In this document: positions 42,998 to 51,505 of the stretch, in pieces
Position numbering within the stretch: position 1 is the stretch's first letter
How the letters are laid out: each line of letters begins with the position of its first letter
Assembly: GCA_963700375.1 (NCBI GenBank)
Contig: CAVOXF010000005.1
Span: 1-64,000 of the forward strand
DNA: 64,000 nt
DNA from: JAHEEL01 sp963700375
GTDB lineage: Bacteria; Actinomycetota; Acidimicrobiia; Spongiisociales; UBA5794
Reading direction: 5' to 3'
Notes under the pieces: model-generated
The model's input: only the letters and a program-made list of their open reading frames with translations
What the model was told of the DNA's origin: nothing
The model's database searches: none
Translations under genes and position numbers: made by a program

Positions 42998-44412
42998 GGT
43001 CACGTCCTGTGACGTGGTGTATGAGTGACACCGCGTCGGCCTCGTTGTTGTCTTTCTAGCCGATTGCTGCTTCGAGTGCCGGGGTCACCTCCTCGAGTTG
43101 GTCGGATTCGAGTACCCGGATGCGGGCTTGGGCGAGTGATTCGAGGCTCATGTATCGCCTTGCGATGGCCCATTCGTCGTGTTGTTCAGCCAACAGGGCG
43201 CCGACGAGCCGGATCACGGATGGCCGTGTGGGGAAGATGCCCACGACGTTGGTGCGACGCCGTATCTCCTTGTTGAGTCGTTCCTGAGGGTTGTTGGACC
43301 AGATCTGGCGCCAGTGGGCTTTGGGGAACCCGGTGAACGCCAGGATCTCGGAGGCCGCGGCGTCGAGGTGCTCGGCAGCATCGATGAGGCCGACATCGTG
43401 AAGGTGATCGACGACGCGGCGGTGCTGGGCCCAGACCTCTTTCGCTGATGGCTGGGCGAAGATCGTTCGCACCATCGTCGCGACCATCGACCCGGATGCT
43501 TTCGGGACCTTCGTGAGTAGGTTGCGCAGGTAGTGGGTTCGGCAGCGTTGCCACGACGCACCCGGCAACGTCGCTGCAATAGCGTCGACGAGACCGGTGT
43601 GGTCATCAGAGATCACCAGCTGGACGCCGGAAAGGCCGCGGGCGACGAGGGAGCGGAAGAAGGCGAGCCAGCCGGCCCCGTCTTCAGCGGTGGCCAAGTC
43701 GACACCGAGGATCTCGCGGTGTCCTTCGGCGTTGACACCGACCGCCAACAGACATGCAATGTTGACGATGCGGCCACCCTCGCGGACCTTCATCGTCAAC
43801 GCGTCGGCCCACACATACGTATACGGACCCTGGTCGAGCGGCCGGTCCCGGAAGTCCGTCACCATCTCATCGAGGCTCGCAGCCATCTCCGAGACCTGGG
43901 ACTTGGACAACGACGTGATCCCGAGCGTCTCCACGAGCCCTTCGACGCGGCGGGTGGAGACACCCCGAACGTAGGCTTCGGTGACGACCTGGATGAACGC
44001 CCGCTCCGACCGGGTTCTCGCGTCCAGGAGCCAGTCGGGGAAGTATGAACCGGCTCGCAGCTTCGGGATCTTCAGGTCGATGCTGCCCGTCCTTGTGTCC
44101 CACCGGCGACTCCGATAGCCGTTGCGGCGGTTCGTCCGGTCCGGGGTCGCTTGCCCGTATGGGGCGCCGCATATCGCGTCGGCTTCGGCTCCCATCAACT
44201 CTTCAGCGAAGCTGCGCACCATCTCGCGCAGCAAGTCGTTGTCGTCAGCCTCGAGCTGCTTGCGCAGCCACGCCAACGCGTCCATGCTCTTGTTGATCAC
44301 CGCGTTCTCCTCACGGTCGCTTCACACGTACCTGTGAGGCTGACGCGGTGATCACCTAATGGGAAGCACCCTCAGAACGGGACCCCCATACACCACGTCC
44401 GTGGACGTAACT
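42998..44412 (-). mobile_element. IS256-family insertion sequence, complete (1415 bp)
   Basis: Imperfect terminal inverted repeats (left GGTCACGTCC..., right, inward, AGTTACGTCC..., then a shared GACGTGGTGTATG). A perfect 8-bp duplication GGGTGTGA lies at 42990-42997 and 44413-44420, as IS256 elements make. It encodes one intact transposase. Confidence 0.9.
43056..44300 (-). CDS. IS256-family transposase
   Basis: 414 residues (Transposase_mut family). DDE residues are likely the D in YVWADALTMKVR, the D in VISDDHTGLVDAI and the E in NPQERLNKEIRRR. The family motif around the last acid (NPQERLNKEIRRRTNVVG) is complete. No frameshift is seen, so it is probably functional. Confidence 0.96.
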   Translation of the reverse strand: MINKSMDALAWLRKQLEADDNDLLREMVRSFAEELMGAEADAICGAPYGQATPDRTNRRNGYRSRRWDTRTGSIDLKIPKLRAGSYFPDWLLDARTRSERAFIQVVTEAYVRGVSTRRVEGLVETLGITSLSKSQVSEMAASLDEMVTDFRDRPLDQGPYTYVWADALTMKVREGGRIVNIACLLAVGVNAEGHREILGVDLATAEDGAGWLAFFRSLVARGLSGVQLVISDDHTGLVDAIAATLPGASWQRCRTHYLRNLLTKVPKASGSMVATMVRTIFAQPSAKEVWAQHRRVVDHLHDVGLIDAAEHLDAAASEILAFTGFPKAHWRQIWSNNPQERLNKEIRRRTNVVGIFPTRPSVIRLVGALLAEQHDEWAIARRYMSLESLAQARIRVLESDQLEEVTPALEAAIG

Positions 44413-44600
44413 GGGTGTGATGATGTTGGTGGTGTGGCACACACCGGTCGAGCGTTGACCGAATCACCGATAGCACCCCGGCGCTCTCGTTCGATCTCGG
44501 CACCCCGACCTGGCCCAACGGCCGGTCGGTCATCGGCCGAGGGCCATGATCGTTGCCTCGTCTGGGTGCGTCCACACCGATCCTACGCGCCCCATCTGCA
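44413..44600. other. Short gene-free cassette remnant
   Basis: Between the IS256 element and site S19 about 190 bp contain no believable gene. It may be what is left of a cassette that was deleted or damaged. Confidence 0.5.
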
Positions 44601-44626
44601 GCGCCCACAGGTGCCGCTATGGGTGG
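44601..44626 (+). repeat. Cassette site S19
   Basis: Left arm GCGCCCACA, spacer GGTGCCGC, right arm TATGGGTGG. Confidence 0.9.
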
Positions 44627-44686
44627 GCTGGACAGGCGATCAGGGCCTGTCTTGCAGCTGCTGTCCGGCCGTGAGAGGATGCGAAG

Positions 44687-44935
44687 GTGAGCAGTCCCCC
44701 TATTGCGGTTGTGGACATCGCAGGGCTTCTGATGCTCCTTCTCCTGACCGTCCTTCTTGCAGGCCTTCTCAAGGTGTTGATCTCCCTCGTACGGCGAATG
44801 CGCTCGGGAGATACCCTCGACATCATCTTCTCCGTGATTGCAGCGCTCGCCGTTGTGTTCGTGATGCTGTGGGTCCTCCTCGTCTGGATACTCGTCTTTG
44901 GGGAGAATTTCCATGAGTGGGGCTGGCCCGCCTAG
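44687..44935 (+). CDS. Small two-TM membrane protein (array 2 cassette gene)
   Basis: 82 residues, start at 44687 (GTG) behind AGGATGCGAAG. Long hydrophobic helices lie at about residues 8-35 and 45-72 with a short basic linker (RRMRSGD). No family recognised. Its stop codon touches site S20. Confidence 0.65.
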   Translation: MSSPPIAVVDIAGLLMLLLLTVLLAGLLKVLISLVRRMRSGDTLDIIFSVIAALAVVFVMLWVLLVWILVFGENFHEWGWPA

Positions 44936-44960
44936 CGCACACATCCGGCTGGGTCTGCGC
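44935..44960 (+). repeat. Cassette half-site S20 (left arm plus TCCGGCTG spacer)
   Basis: Left arm GCGCACACA, spacer TCCGGCTG, then GGTCTGCGC. It is the same class as S18: left arm, TCCGGC, GGGT, no proper right arm. Confidence 0.5.
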
Positions 44961-44977
44961 GGTCCGTCCGGGCACGC

Positions 44978-44994
44978 AGAGCCGATATGGGTGG
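44978..44994 (+). repeat. Cassette half-site S21 (right half only)
   Basis: Spacer AGAGCCGA and right arm TATGGGTGG, without a recognisable left arm. It lies 18 bp after S20; together they look like a site split by a small insertion. Confidence 0.55.
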
Positions 44995-45002
44995 GCAGGT
45001 GC

Positions 45003-45764
45003 CTAACCGCTGGAGGGCTGGGGAATCACGTTCAGGCAGTATGCCGGTGGTGGTGGACCAGTGATGTCACGGCCATGCTCACTCTTGCGCTCCACGATCT
45101 GGCGCTCGTCGAGCAAGTCACCGAATTCGCCATTGTCGAGGCGAGTGGATGACCCCGATCCGTCGAAGGCACCGCTCATGAGCCAGTGCTGAGGTTGCCC
45201 CAGCAGGGGAAACCCATAGATGCCGCTCCCCACTTGTGGCTCCGTGGTCCCGATCAGGTCGCCGTACACCAACCACAGGCCGTCTTCGAGTCTCGTTGCT
45301 GCGGCGACACCAAGGCTGAGAACGCACGTGTCGCTGCTCAACGCCTCGCATTCCTCTTCGAGAATCTGCTTCAGAACGGGTTCAGGGACCTCGCTACAGA
45401 GGTGGGTATCGAGATAGTACGCCGTACCCGGTCCGGTAAGGTCGGGCAAGGTGCTGAGCACGTAGCCCAGCAGGATGCCGACGACCACGACGAGGCTCAC
45501 CAGCATTCCGCCGACGAACACTGCGAATTTGGCCCCTGTACTCATTCCTTTCCGTTGATTGCCCGGTCTCACGACACGCTCGTCGCTGTCCGACACGCCA
45601 AGCTGCCGCTTCAGGTGCTGTTGCTCCTGTCGCCAGCGTTCGTCAGCTCCGTCTCCCCCGAACGAAACGATTCCCGCCTTGCAGACGGGACACTCCGATT
45701 GGTCCCCGACCACCACCGCATGGCAGTTCCAGCAGACGATCACGTCACCGGCCACAGTCGCCAC
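45003..45764 (-). CDS. Zinc-ribbon membrane protein with exported domain (array 2 cassette gene)
   Basis: 253 residues from GTG 45764. An N-terminal zinc ribbon (CWNCHAVVVGDQSECPVCKAG), a charged linker, one TM helix (about 78-105) and an extracytoplasmic domain of about 145 residues with four cysteines. The plan (ribbon, TM, exported domain) is shared with the cassette gene at 9916-10569, and the exported part begins like that of 42079-42933. These may be one loose family of cassette products. Function unknown. Confidence 0.7.
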   Translation of the reverse strand: MATVAGDVIVCWNCHAVVVGDQSECPVCKAGIVSFGGDGADERWRQEQQHLKRQLGVSDSDERVVRPGNQRKGMSTGAKFAVFVGGMLVSLVVVVGILLGYVLSTLPDLTGPGTAYYLDTHLCSEVPEPVLKQILEEECEALSSDTCVLSLGVAAATRLEDGLWLVYGDLIGTTEPQVGSGIYGFPLLGQPQHWLMSGAFDGSGSSTRLDNGEFGDLLDERQIVERKSEHGRDITGPPPPAYCLNVIPQPSSG

Positions 45765-46334
45765 CTGCTGCGATCACCTGTCCAGCCAACCGTGGCAAAC
45801 CGTCCCGGGCCGGTCGGGGGCGGTGGTCAGCCACGTTGCGGGACTGGCGGGGCGATGACACCCCCGTCACCACGCCAACGACGAGCAGCGTCCTCATGCT
45901 GAGATTCTCCGCCTGATACGCTGATGCGTCAACCAACAGCACCGGCCCACGGGCAGGAGGCACGATGCGGTGAATGCGCCATGCCAAGTCGGTCGGTGAC
46001 CGTTCAGCCGCTTTCTTGGGCATTGGCTCTCGCCACAGCCCTTAACGCCCACTAGCGAGCCGATATGGCACGCCGGGAGGCTCTCGGACACGTTTCTGGT
46101 GGGCATTGGCCGACCCAAGGGCCAACGACGGGTCGCCGAGGCGGTATTGGATGCAGCAGACGGCAGGCTGAGCGACGCCGCAAACCCCGACTCCCCCGCA
46201 ACTCGGCTACCAGCGCCCCTATCTCACCGGTCTCGACTTCCCCCGGTCGCTCACCGCCGCTTCCCAACCGCGCTTCGTCCTATGGCCGTTGGACCCTGGC
46301 ACGACCAGGCCGATCGTCGGAGGATGGTCGAGTC
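45765..46334. other. Gene-free stretch containing a degenerate site
   Basis: No coding region convinces me in these 570 bp; the open frames on both strands have random-looking composition. Only the degenerate site S22 (46047-46072) stands out. Confidence 0.5.
46047..46072 (+). repeat. Degenerate cassette site S22
   Basis: GCCCACTAG, then CGAGCCGA and TATGGCACG. The spacer end GCCGA and TATGG are kept; both arms have decayed. Last recognisable trace of array 2. Confidence 0.4.
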
Positions 46335-46697
46335 GTGAACACCGGACGCATACTGGCAGCCTGGCTCTCTGGGATTCTCGCCATCGCCTTTCTTATCCTC
46401 GCCTGGCTTGTCTTCGTTGTCGTCGGGGCGTTCATGTTCTCCGACTGCTCCGGGGGGTGGATGTGGACCTGCCGCACCGACTTCAACAACATGGCGGGCT
46501 ACGTTGTCTGGACGGTGCTGGCCACGACCGCTGGCGCTGTGACGATCTTCATGGCCATCCGAGGTCTTGGCCGTTGGGCATCGGCGTTGGAGGAGACCCG
46601 GAGACCGACTGCGATGGCAGCGGTGGTGACCACGGTGTTTGTTGTTGCCGCTGGTGTCTTCTTTGTCGACTTTGTCAACGACTTCTACACGCCGTAG
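46335..46697 (+). CDS. Small membrane protein, three TM segments (possible cassette gene)
   Basis: 120 residues from GTG 46335. Helices lie at about residues 5-35, 50-72 and 88-112, with a cysteine pair in the first loop (CSGGWMWTC). It is like the other cassette membrane proteins in size and layout. No recognised family. Its 3' end overlaps an HTH gene remnant on the other strand by 23 bp. Confidence 0.65.
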   Translation: MNTGRILAAWLSGILAIAFLILAWLVFVVVGAFMFSDCSGGWMWTCRTDFNNMAGYVVWTVLATTAGAVTIFMAIRGLGRWASALEETRRPTAMAAVVTTVFVVAAGVFFVDFVNDFYTP

Positions 46698-46914
46698 AGG
46701 ATCGTGACTTGCCCCGATCCTTCATCGCCGCATCCCGTAGCGCCGCCTGCTCGTCCGTGGTCAACGCCAGTACCTCGATCAACCGTTCCGCAGTCACCAA
46801 CGACGGGCACCTACTCCCCCGCACCAGCTTCGACAGATAGGACGGGTCGATACCTGCCTGCTCGGCGACCTCACGGTTTGATAGGCCGGATAGCTTCCTG
46901 GCAGCCCATCACAC
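46675..46914 (-). pseudogene. XRE-family HTH regulator, N-terminally truncated
   Basis: The minus-strand frame reads ARKLSGLSNREVAEQAGIDP, then SYLSKLVRGSRCPSLVTAER, a complete XRE/HTH_3 domain followed by a short helical tail. A TGA stops the frame immediately before the domain and no start codon exists, so the first few residues and the promoter are lost. The break coincides with the start of an integrase remnant on the plus strand. Confidence 0.8.
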
Positions 46915-46976
46915 CTTGACCGATACACCGAGGCCGATCCTGACGCAAGCGAGAGCATCGCCGAACGAGTGCGAAG

Positions 46977-47198
46977 ATGAACCGGTTTGCTGCACCCTCA
47001 CGTTCGCATTTCGGCGATCGACCACTTCACGCGGCTTTGATCAGCGAAGGCGCTCACCCGCGGCAAGTGATGGAGCAACTCGGCCACAGCAGCATCGCCG
47101 TGACGATGGACACCTACGGCAAGGTCTACGGCGACGACATGGACAGTCTGGCTGATCGACTCGAGCAGCGGCACCGGGCGCAGAACGGCACCGGTTGA
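46977..47198 (+). pseudogene. Tyrosine integrase remnant (C-terminal end)
   Basis: AALISEGAHPRQVMEQLGHS and IAVTMDTYGKVYGDDMDSL are the last part of a phage-type integrase catalytic domain, with the catalytic Tyr in MDTYG. The DLRHTH motif expected just before is destroyed (DRPLHAAL). Everything upstream is missing. It ends 200 bp from tRNA-Arg and marks an old integrative element. Confidence 0.85.
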
Positions 47199-47369
47199 CT
47201 TTCTTCCCTTCTCTCCCCGCTCCCGACAAACGGGGCTTATCTCCCACAGGGACGGGGGGAATCTGGGAGGAAACTCTCGGCCGGATCTGGCACGAATCTC
47301 AGCAGCGATGTGCCAGTTCCGTGCCACTTCACCGAACGAGGTAGCGACGACGACGAAAGGTAGACGCGC

Positions 47370-47396
47370 TGAAACCCCTACACAGTAAGGATTTCC
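47370..47396. other. Possible integrase attachment motif next to tRNA-Arg
   Basis: TGAAACCCCTACACAGTAAGGATTTC in outline matches the stretch TGAAACCCCT ... TAGCAAGGGTTTC at 15014-15040. Both lie within 50 bp of a tRNA 3' end and downstream of an integrase gene or remnant. Confidence 0.4.
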
Positions 47397-47401
47397 ACTG
47401 G

Positions 47402-47475
47402 TACCCCCGGCACGACTCGAACGTGCAACCTGCGGATTAGAAGTCCGCTGCTCTATCCAGTTGAGCTACGGGGGC
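47402..47475 (-). tRNA. tRNA-Arg (anticodon TCT)
   Basis: Acceptor GCCCCCG / CGGGGGT (one G-U pair), discriminator A, anticodon loop CTTCTAA giving TCT. 74 bases, no encoded CCA. The 3' end faces the integrase remnant. Confidence 0.95.
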
Positions 47476-47511
47476 GGGACAAGCGAATCCCGATGGTCTC
47501 GGGATTCGTGG

Positions 47512-47582
<71 letters not shown>

Positions 47583-47617
47583 AGGTATCCGGGAGAATAC
47601 CCGGCATCTGCCGTCAG

Positions 47618-47691
47618 TCGGGCTGGCCGGACTCGAACCGGCGACCTCTTGCTCCCAAAGCAAGCGCGCTACCAAGCTGCGCTACAGCCCG
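47618..47691 (-). tRNA. tRNA-Pro (anticodon TGG)
   Basis: Acceptor CGGGCTG / CAGCCCG, anticodon arm CTTGC TTTGGGA GCAAG. 74 bases. Confidence 0.95.
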
Positions 47692-47826
47692 CCCGGGGAA
47701 GGCTACCGCTCTCACGATCCATCGGTGCAGGACCCGGCCACCTTGTCGCGGCACCGCCGCGAGCGCAATCGTGCCGCAGGCTCCGCCCCGATCCGCTACC
47801 CGCGCCAGCCTGATAATCTCCTCGAC

Positions 47827-47899
47827 GGGTCGCTAGCTCAATTGGCAGAGCAGGGGCCTCTTAAGCCCAAGGTTCCGGGTTCAAGTCCCGGGCGACCCA
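47827..47899 (+). tRNA. tRNA-Lys (anticodon CTT)
   Basis: Acceptor GGGTCGC / GCGACCC, discriminator A, anticodon loop CTCTTAA giving CTT. 73 bases. A hairpin terminator follows. Confidence 0.93.
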
Positions 47900-47902
47900 C
47901 TC

Positions 47903-47927
47903 GAAGCCCCCGATCATCGGGGGCTTC
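47903..47927 (+). terminator. Rho-independent terminator after tRNA-Lys
   Basis: GAAGCCCCCGAT and ATCGGGGGCTTC form a perfect 12-bp stem with a one-base centre, followed by a T-rich stretch. Starts 4 bp after the tRNA. Confidence 0.85.
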
Positions 47928-48209
47928 GTCGTTCTTTCGCCGAACCGCGGCAATGCGGCCGAGGCACAGCCGCAAGGCATGCCAGAGTCGGATCTCGCCG
48001 ATCCTGAGTCGTTGGACCGTCGTTCGAAGCACCTCACCGTGGGTTTTGAAGGCGGCCCCGTCCCGGTGATCGGCCTCACGGAATTCGTCGTGCGGTCGCT
48101 CGTCTCGGCGATGAGTCCCCCGACCGCCGGACGAGTCCGGCGCGTGGAACCATCACGAGGAAGGCGTCAACGATTGCCACTGCCCGCCCAAGGCCCAAAG
48201 CGGACCGTC

Positions 48210-48878
48210 TCACGCCGAATCACCGGTGCTTCGGAGGCTGACGAACAGGATGTGCACACTGATGATCAGAACCCACAGTGGAAACACCAAGGTCACCCAC
48301 GGACTGAGACTGACGCTGAACAGCAGCAGCAGTGCGAGCCCATACGTCAGTATCGCGAGCCAACGATGCATCGTTCCGGTGCGAATCCAGATCGTGCCCA
48401 GCGAGATCATGAACACACCCGCCATCCGGATGAGGTAGATGCTGCTGATGCCGTACATGACCTGGTGGCCAAAAGCGTAGATGCCGCTTTCGATCGTCTG
48501 ATCCGGCTGGGAGGAGTAGCTTGCGAGGAGTCCTCCGGCCGTGCCCGCCCAGACGAAGAGCATGGCAAGGAAGAGCAGACCGCTGCCCAGAAACACGGTC
48601 GAGTAGAACCGATCCTCCAACGGGCCGAAGCGATCCCGGACCACGCCCATGAACCACAGGAACGCGATTCCTGCGAAAGGCACCAGCCCCAAAGCGACCT
48701 TCACCGTGGCGGCCCCGTCCGCAAGCCAGTCTGTGCCGGAAGATGGATCGGCCGGGATGGTGTGCCTGACGAGGGAGATCGCCGTACCCAGGAGCAGGGC
48801 GAAGAGAATACCGGCGATGGCGGCCGCGCGTGGTGTGCGAAGCGGACTGTCCCTCACGAAAGGCCGTTCATCGGGCAT
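48210..48878 (-). CDS. Integral membrane protein, six TM segments
   Basis: 222 residues from ATG 48878, chosen for the GGAAGGAGA just upstream. Helices lie at about residues 18-38, 58-80, 100-122, 140-165, 172-190 and 195-215. No family recognised with confidence. It overlaps the end of the SulP transporter gene by 11 bp, so it is translated with it and may work with it. Confidence 0.75.
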   Translation of the reverse strand: MPDERPFVRDSPLRTPRAAAIAGILFALLLGTAISLVRHTIPADPSSGTDWLADGAATVKVALGLVPFAGIAFLWFMGVVRDRFGPLEDRFYSTVFLGSGLLFLAMLFVWAGTAGGLLASYSSQPDQTIESGIYAFGHQVMYGISSIYLIRMAGVFMISLGTIWIRTGTMHRWLAILTYGLALLLLFSVSLSPWVTLVFPLWVLIISVHILFVSLRSTGDSA

Positions 48879-50583
48879 GGTCGCCGTCTCCTTCCGACTC
48901 ACGCTCCTGTTGACCCGCTGCTACCGCAGCATGCACGGTCCGGTAGATGTTCTGTGACCCGATCGTTTCCAGCGTGCCGGTACTGCGCATGAGTTCGAGT
49001 TGATCGCTGCCGACCACTGCGAGCAGGACACGCACGTCCTTCCTCCGGAGCTCGGTGACGAGTTGGGCGAGCGCCTGATCTCCATCCAGGTCGAGCATGG
49101 TCACCGCCCTCATGATGATTACCGTGGTGTGGGGCCGATACTCCCGGACGATGTCCATCACCGAACTACGGAAGTTGTCGGCATCTGCGAAGAACAACGG
49201 TCCGTCGATTTGGGTCACGACGATCCCCGGGGTGAGTTCCGACTCCGGATGATGATCTGCATGGACGAACGTGCCCTCGCCATGATCGAAACCCATCAAG
49301 CGCGTCGGCGTCTTTGATGCCGACGCGATGAGCAGAAGGAGGGAGACGGCGACACCGGCGATGACACCCGCCAGAACCCCGACGAAGAAGACCGCGAGGG
49401 CCGTGGCAGCAAACCCGGCAAAGTCTCTGCTGCTCAGACGGTAGTGCCGCACGGCTTCGACGCTCACCAGGCTGATACCGGCATCGATGACAACTGCGCC
49501 GAGCACAGCCTGCGGCAGGGTCTCGAAGAGCCCCGTCAGAAAGAGGATCGTGAGCAAGATCAGACTTGCCGTGATCAACGAAGCCAGCTGCGTCTTCTGT
49601 CCTGCTTGGTCGGCGATCGTGGTCTTGGAGAGACTTCCCTCAACGGCGAACCCGCCGAGCATGCCGCTGGCCGCATTCGCCATGCCCTGCGCAACCATCT
49701 CCTGATTCGCGTCGATGTCGTAGTCATGCTTCGAACCCTCTTCCTTGGCCGCAGCAAGGGATTCGCTATAGCCGATGAAGATGATCGCCAGGGAGCCGAG
49801 AACCAGATTCAGCAAGCCAACCGGCGGCAGCGAGGGCAGGGTGATCGACGGCAGACCGCCGGGGATCGGACCCACGATCGAGACACCCTCGTCTCCCAGA
49901 CCCAGGGCCGCGGAGATGACGATCCCAAGTACCACGACGGCAATGGTCCTCGGCCACTTCGGAACGAAGCGTCGCATGAGCAGCAACAAGATGATGCTGC
50001 TGACACCCACGACGAGCGTTGGGATACTCGTCTCAGGAAGCCCCTTGACGACCCCGATCAAGACGTCGAAGTAGCTTCCCTCTTCTTTCGGGACACCGAG
50101 TATCTTCGGGGTCTGGTCCACGATCAGTCCAATACCGAATCCGAAGACGAATCCTCCGAGCACCGCTCCGGACAGGAAATGTGAGACCCAGCCCATCCGG
50201 AGCCATCCCAGAAGGAGATAGACAACACCGGCGGAAATCGCAAGGGTGGCGGTGTAGGCGATCCACTCCGCGGAGTCGGCAGACGCCCATAGCGCGATGA
50301 CGGATCCCGACACTGCCGCGATAGCCGCACTCGGACCGGTGATGACTTGCCCGGCCTTGCCGAACAACGCGTACCCAACCAATGCGCCCAAGGCTGCATA
50401 CAGGCCGTACTGCGCAGGCACACCGGCGATCGATGCATACGCGATGCCCTGCGGTACGAGCAAAGCCCACACCGACACGGCGGCAACGAGATCGAACCGC
50501 AGCCATTCCACCCGGTAGTGCGGCAGCCACTCGAGGATCGGAACGTACCGGCGCAAACCCGTCGTCCGTGACCGGCCGTCCAT
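48868..50583 (-). CDS. SulP family anion transporter with STAS domain
   Basis: 571 residues from ATG 50583. The Sulfate_transp domain with ten or more TM helices shows VPQGIAYASIAGVPAQYGLY (family signature) and AANAASGMLGGFAVEGSLSKT. The C-terminal STAS domain (about 435-550) contains GPLFFADADNFRSSVMDIV and RAVTMLDLDGDQAL. It exchanges sulfate, bicarbonate or similar anions; the substrate cannot be told. Confidence 0.95.
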   Translation of the reverse strand: MDGRSRTTGLRRYVPILEWLPHYRVEWLRFDLVAAVSVWALLVPQGIAYASIAGVPAQYGLYAALGALVGYALFGKAGQVITGPSAAIAAVSGSVIALWASADSAEWIAYTATLAISAGVVYLLLGWLRMGWVSHFLSGAVLGGFVFGFGIGLIVDQTPKILGVPKEEGSYFDVLIGVVKGLPETSIPTLVVGVSSIILLLLMRRFVPKWPRTIAVVVLGIVISAALGLGDEGVSIVGPIPGGLPSITLPSLPPVGLLNLVLGSLAIIFIGYSESLAAAKEEGSKHDYDIDANQEMVAQGMANAASGMLGGFAVEGSLSKTTIADQAGQKTQLASLITASLILLTILFLTGLFETLPQAVLGAVVIDAGISLVSVEAVRHYRLSSRDFAGFAATALAVFFVGVLAGVIAGVAVSLLLLIASASKTPTRLMGFDHGEGTFVHADHHPESELTPGIVVTQIDGPLFFADADNFRSSVMDIVREYRPHTTVIIMRAVTMLDLDGDQALAQLVTELRRKDVRVLLAVVGSDQLELMRSTGTLETIGSQNIYRTVHAAVAAGQQERESEGDGDHAR

Positions 50584-50944
50584 TGCACGCCCTTCCAGTC
50601 GCCGCCTCGTCACCGTGGGAGTTCCGGGAGTGTCATCAGGCCCGGATCGAAGTCGCACGCCAATCGTAGGCCGACGTCATTCCGGTCGTCCACCATCCGC
50701 TTGCGGTCAAACGAAGCGAGCCGCCTGCCGACCCGCTCGCCCACCGTCACTCCCTTGGCATCGGCGGAATGGGTTGCCGATCGCGACAAATCTGCAGTCG
50801 AATCTCCGACCACCGGAGCCGCAGACGCGTCGCGGCCCGGCGTCGGCACCTGGAATAGGCTGCAGCCTCACGAAATCGAATGGTCCGCACGTCGTCAACG
50901 GTCGGTGGCGGCGCGGCCCCAAGTCCTACCGAATATGAGGTGCC
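50584..50944. other. Intergenic region, no gene seen
   Basis: 361 bp between divergent genes. It holds open frames without coding character. Promoters for the SulP gene (minus) and formerly for the ClC gene (plus) are expected here. Confidence 0.5.
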
Positions 50945-51490
50945 ATGACGAACCCATCGAATGGCATGCGGGACACAACGTCGATCATTCGCGATCCTCA
51001 CTACCAAGGATGCTGTTCCAAGCGGACGTCGTCGGTCTGGTCGTCTCACTCGGTGCACGGGCATTCCTCACTCTGGTTCCACTGATCCAGGATCTCTTCC
51101 ATGCGGAGCTTCCGGATGCACTCGCACTTGCGGTCGCACCGTGGCGGTGGCCGATGCCCATACTCGTTGCCGCGAGTGGCCATACGGCGCCAGCGATCGT
51201 CCGGATGCCGGGCCAAGGCGGTGGCGTGCCCGCGAACGGACCCGCCACAGCCTTGACGGAGCCGAACACCCTGCCGGCAATCCTGCTGGCGGCCCTCGCC
51301 ACCATCGGGTTTGGCCTCGTACTCGGACCAGCGTCACCGGTCATCGCCCTGGGTACAGGTCTCGGGCTTCTCGTCGTCCGCCGAGCAGCGAACTCCGCCA
51401 CAGACGAAGCTCATTCAATCGTGGCAACCACAGGCGGATTCGCAGCGCTCGCCCTGACCACCTCGTGCAGCTCTGCCGCCGAGGCGCGAC
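50945..51490 (+). pseudogene. ClC chloride channel fragment, decayed
   Basis: Starts at ATG 50945 (MTNPSNGMRDTTSIIRDPHY), shifts frame near 51,008 and continues as LFQADVVGLVVSLGARAFL, VRMPGQGGGVPANG and GFGLVLGPASPVIALGTGLG, the typical N-terminal half of a ClC-type channel. In the last motif the usual GPE(A/S)P has lost its Glu. The reading ends where the neighbouring minus-strand gene begins; the C-terminal half is missing. Confidence 0.8.
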
Positions 51491-51505
51491 AATCGGAGAT
51501 CTTGG

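Noticed and set aside
47827..47899. tRNA-Leu reading of the plus-strand tRNA
   Set aside because: The anticodon loop CTCTTAA gives CTT (Lys), and the variable arm is short.
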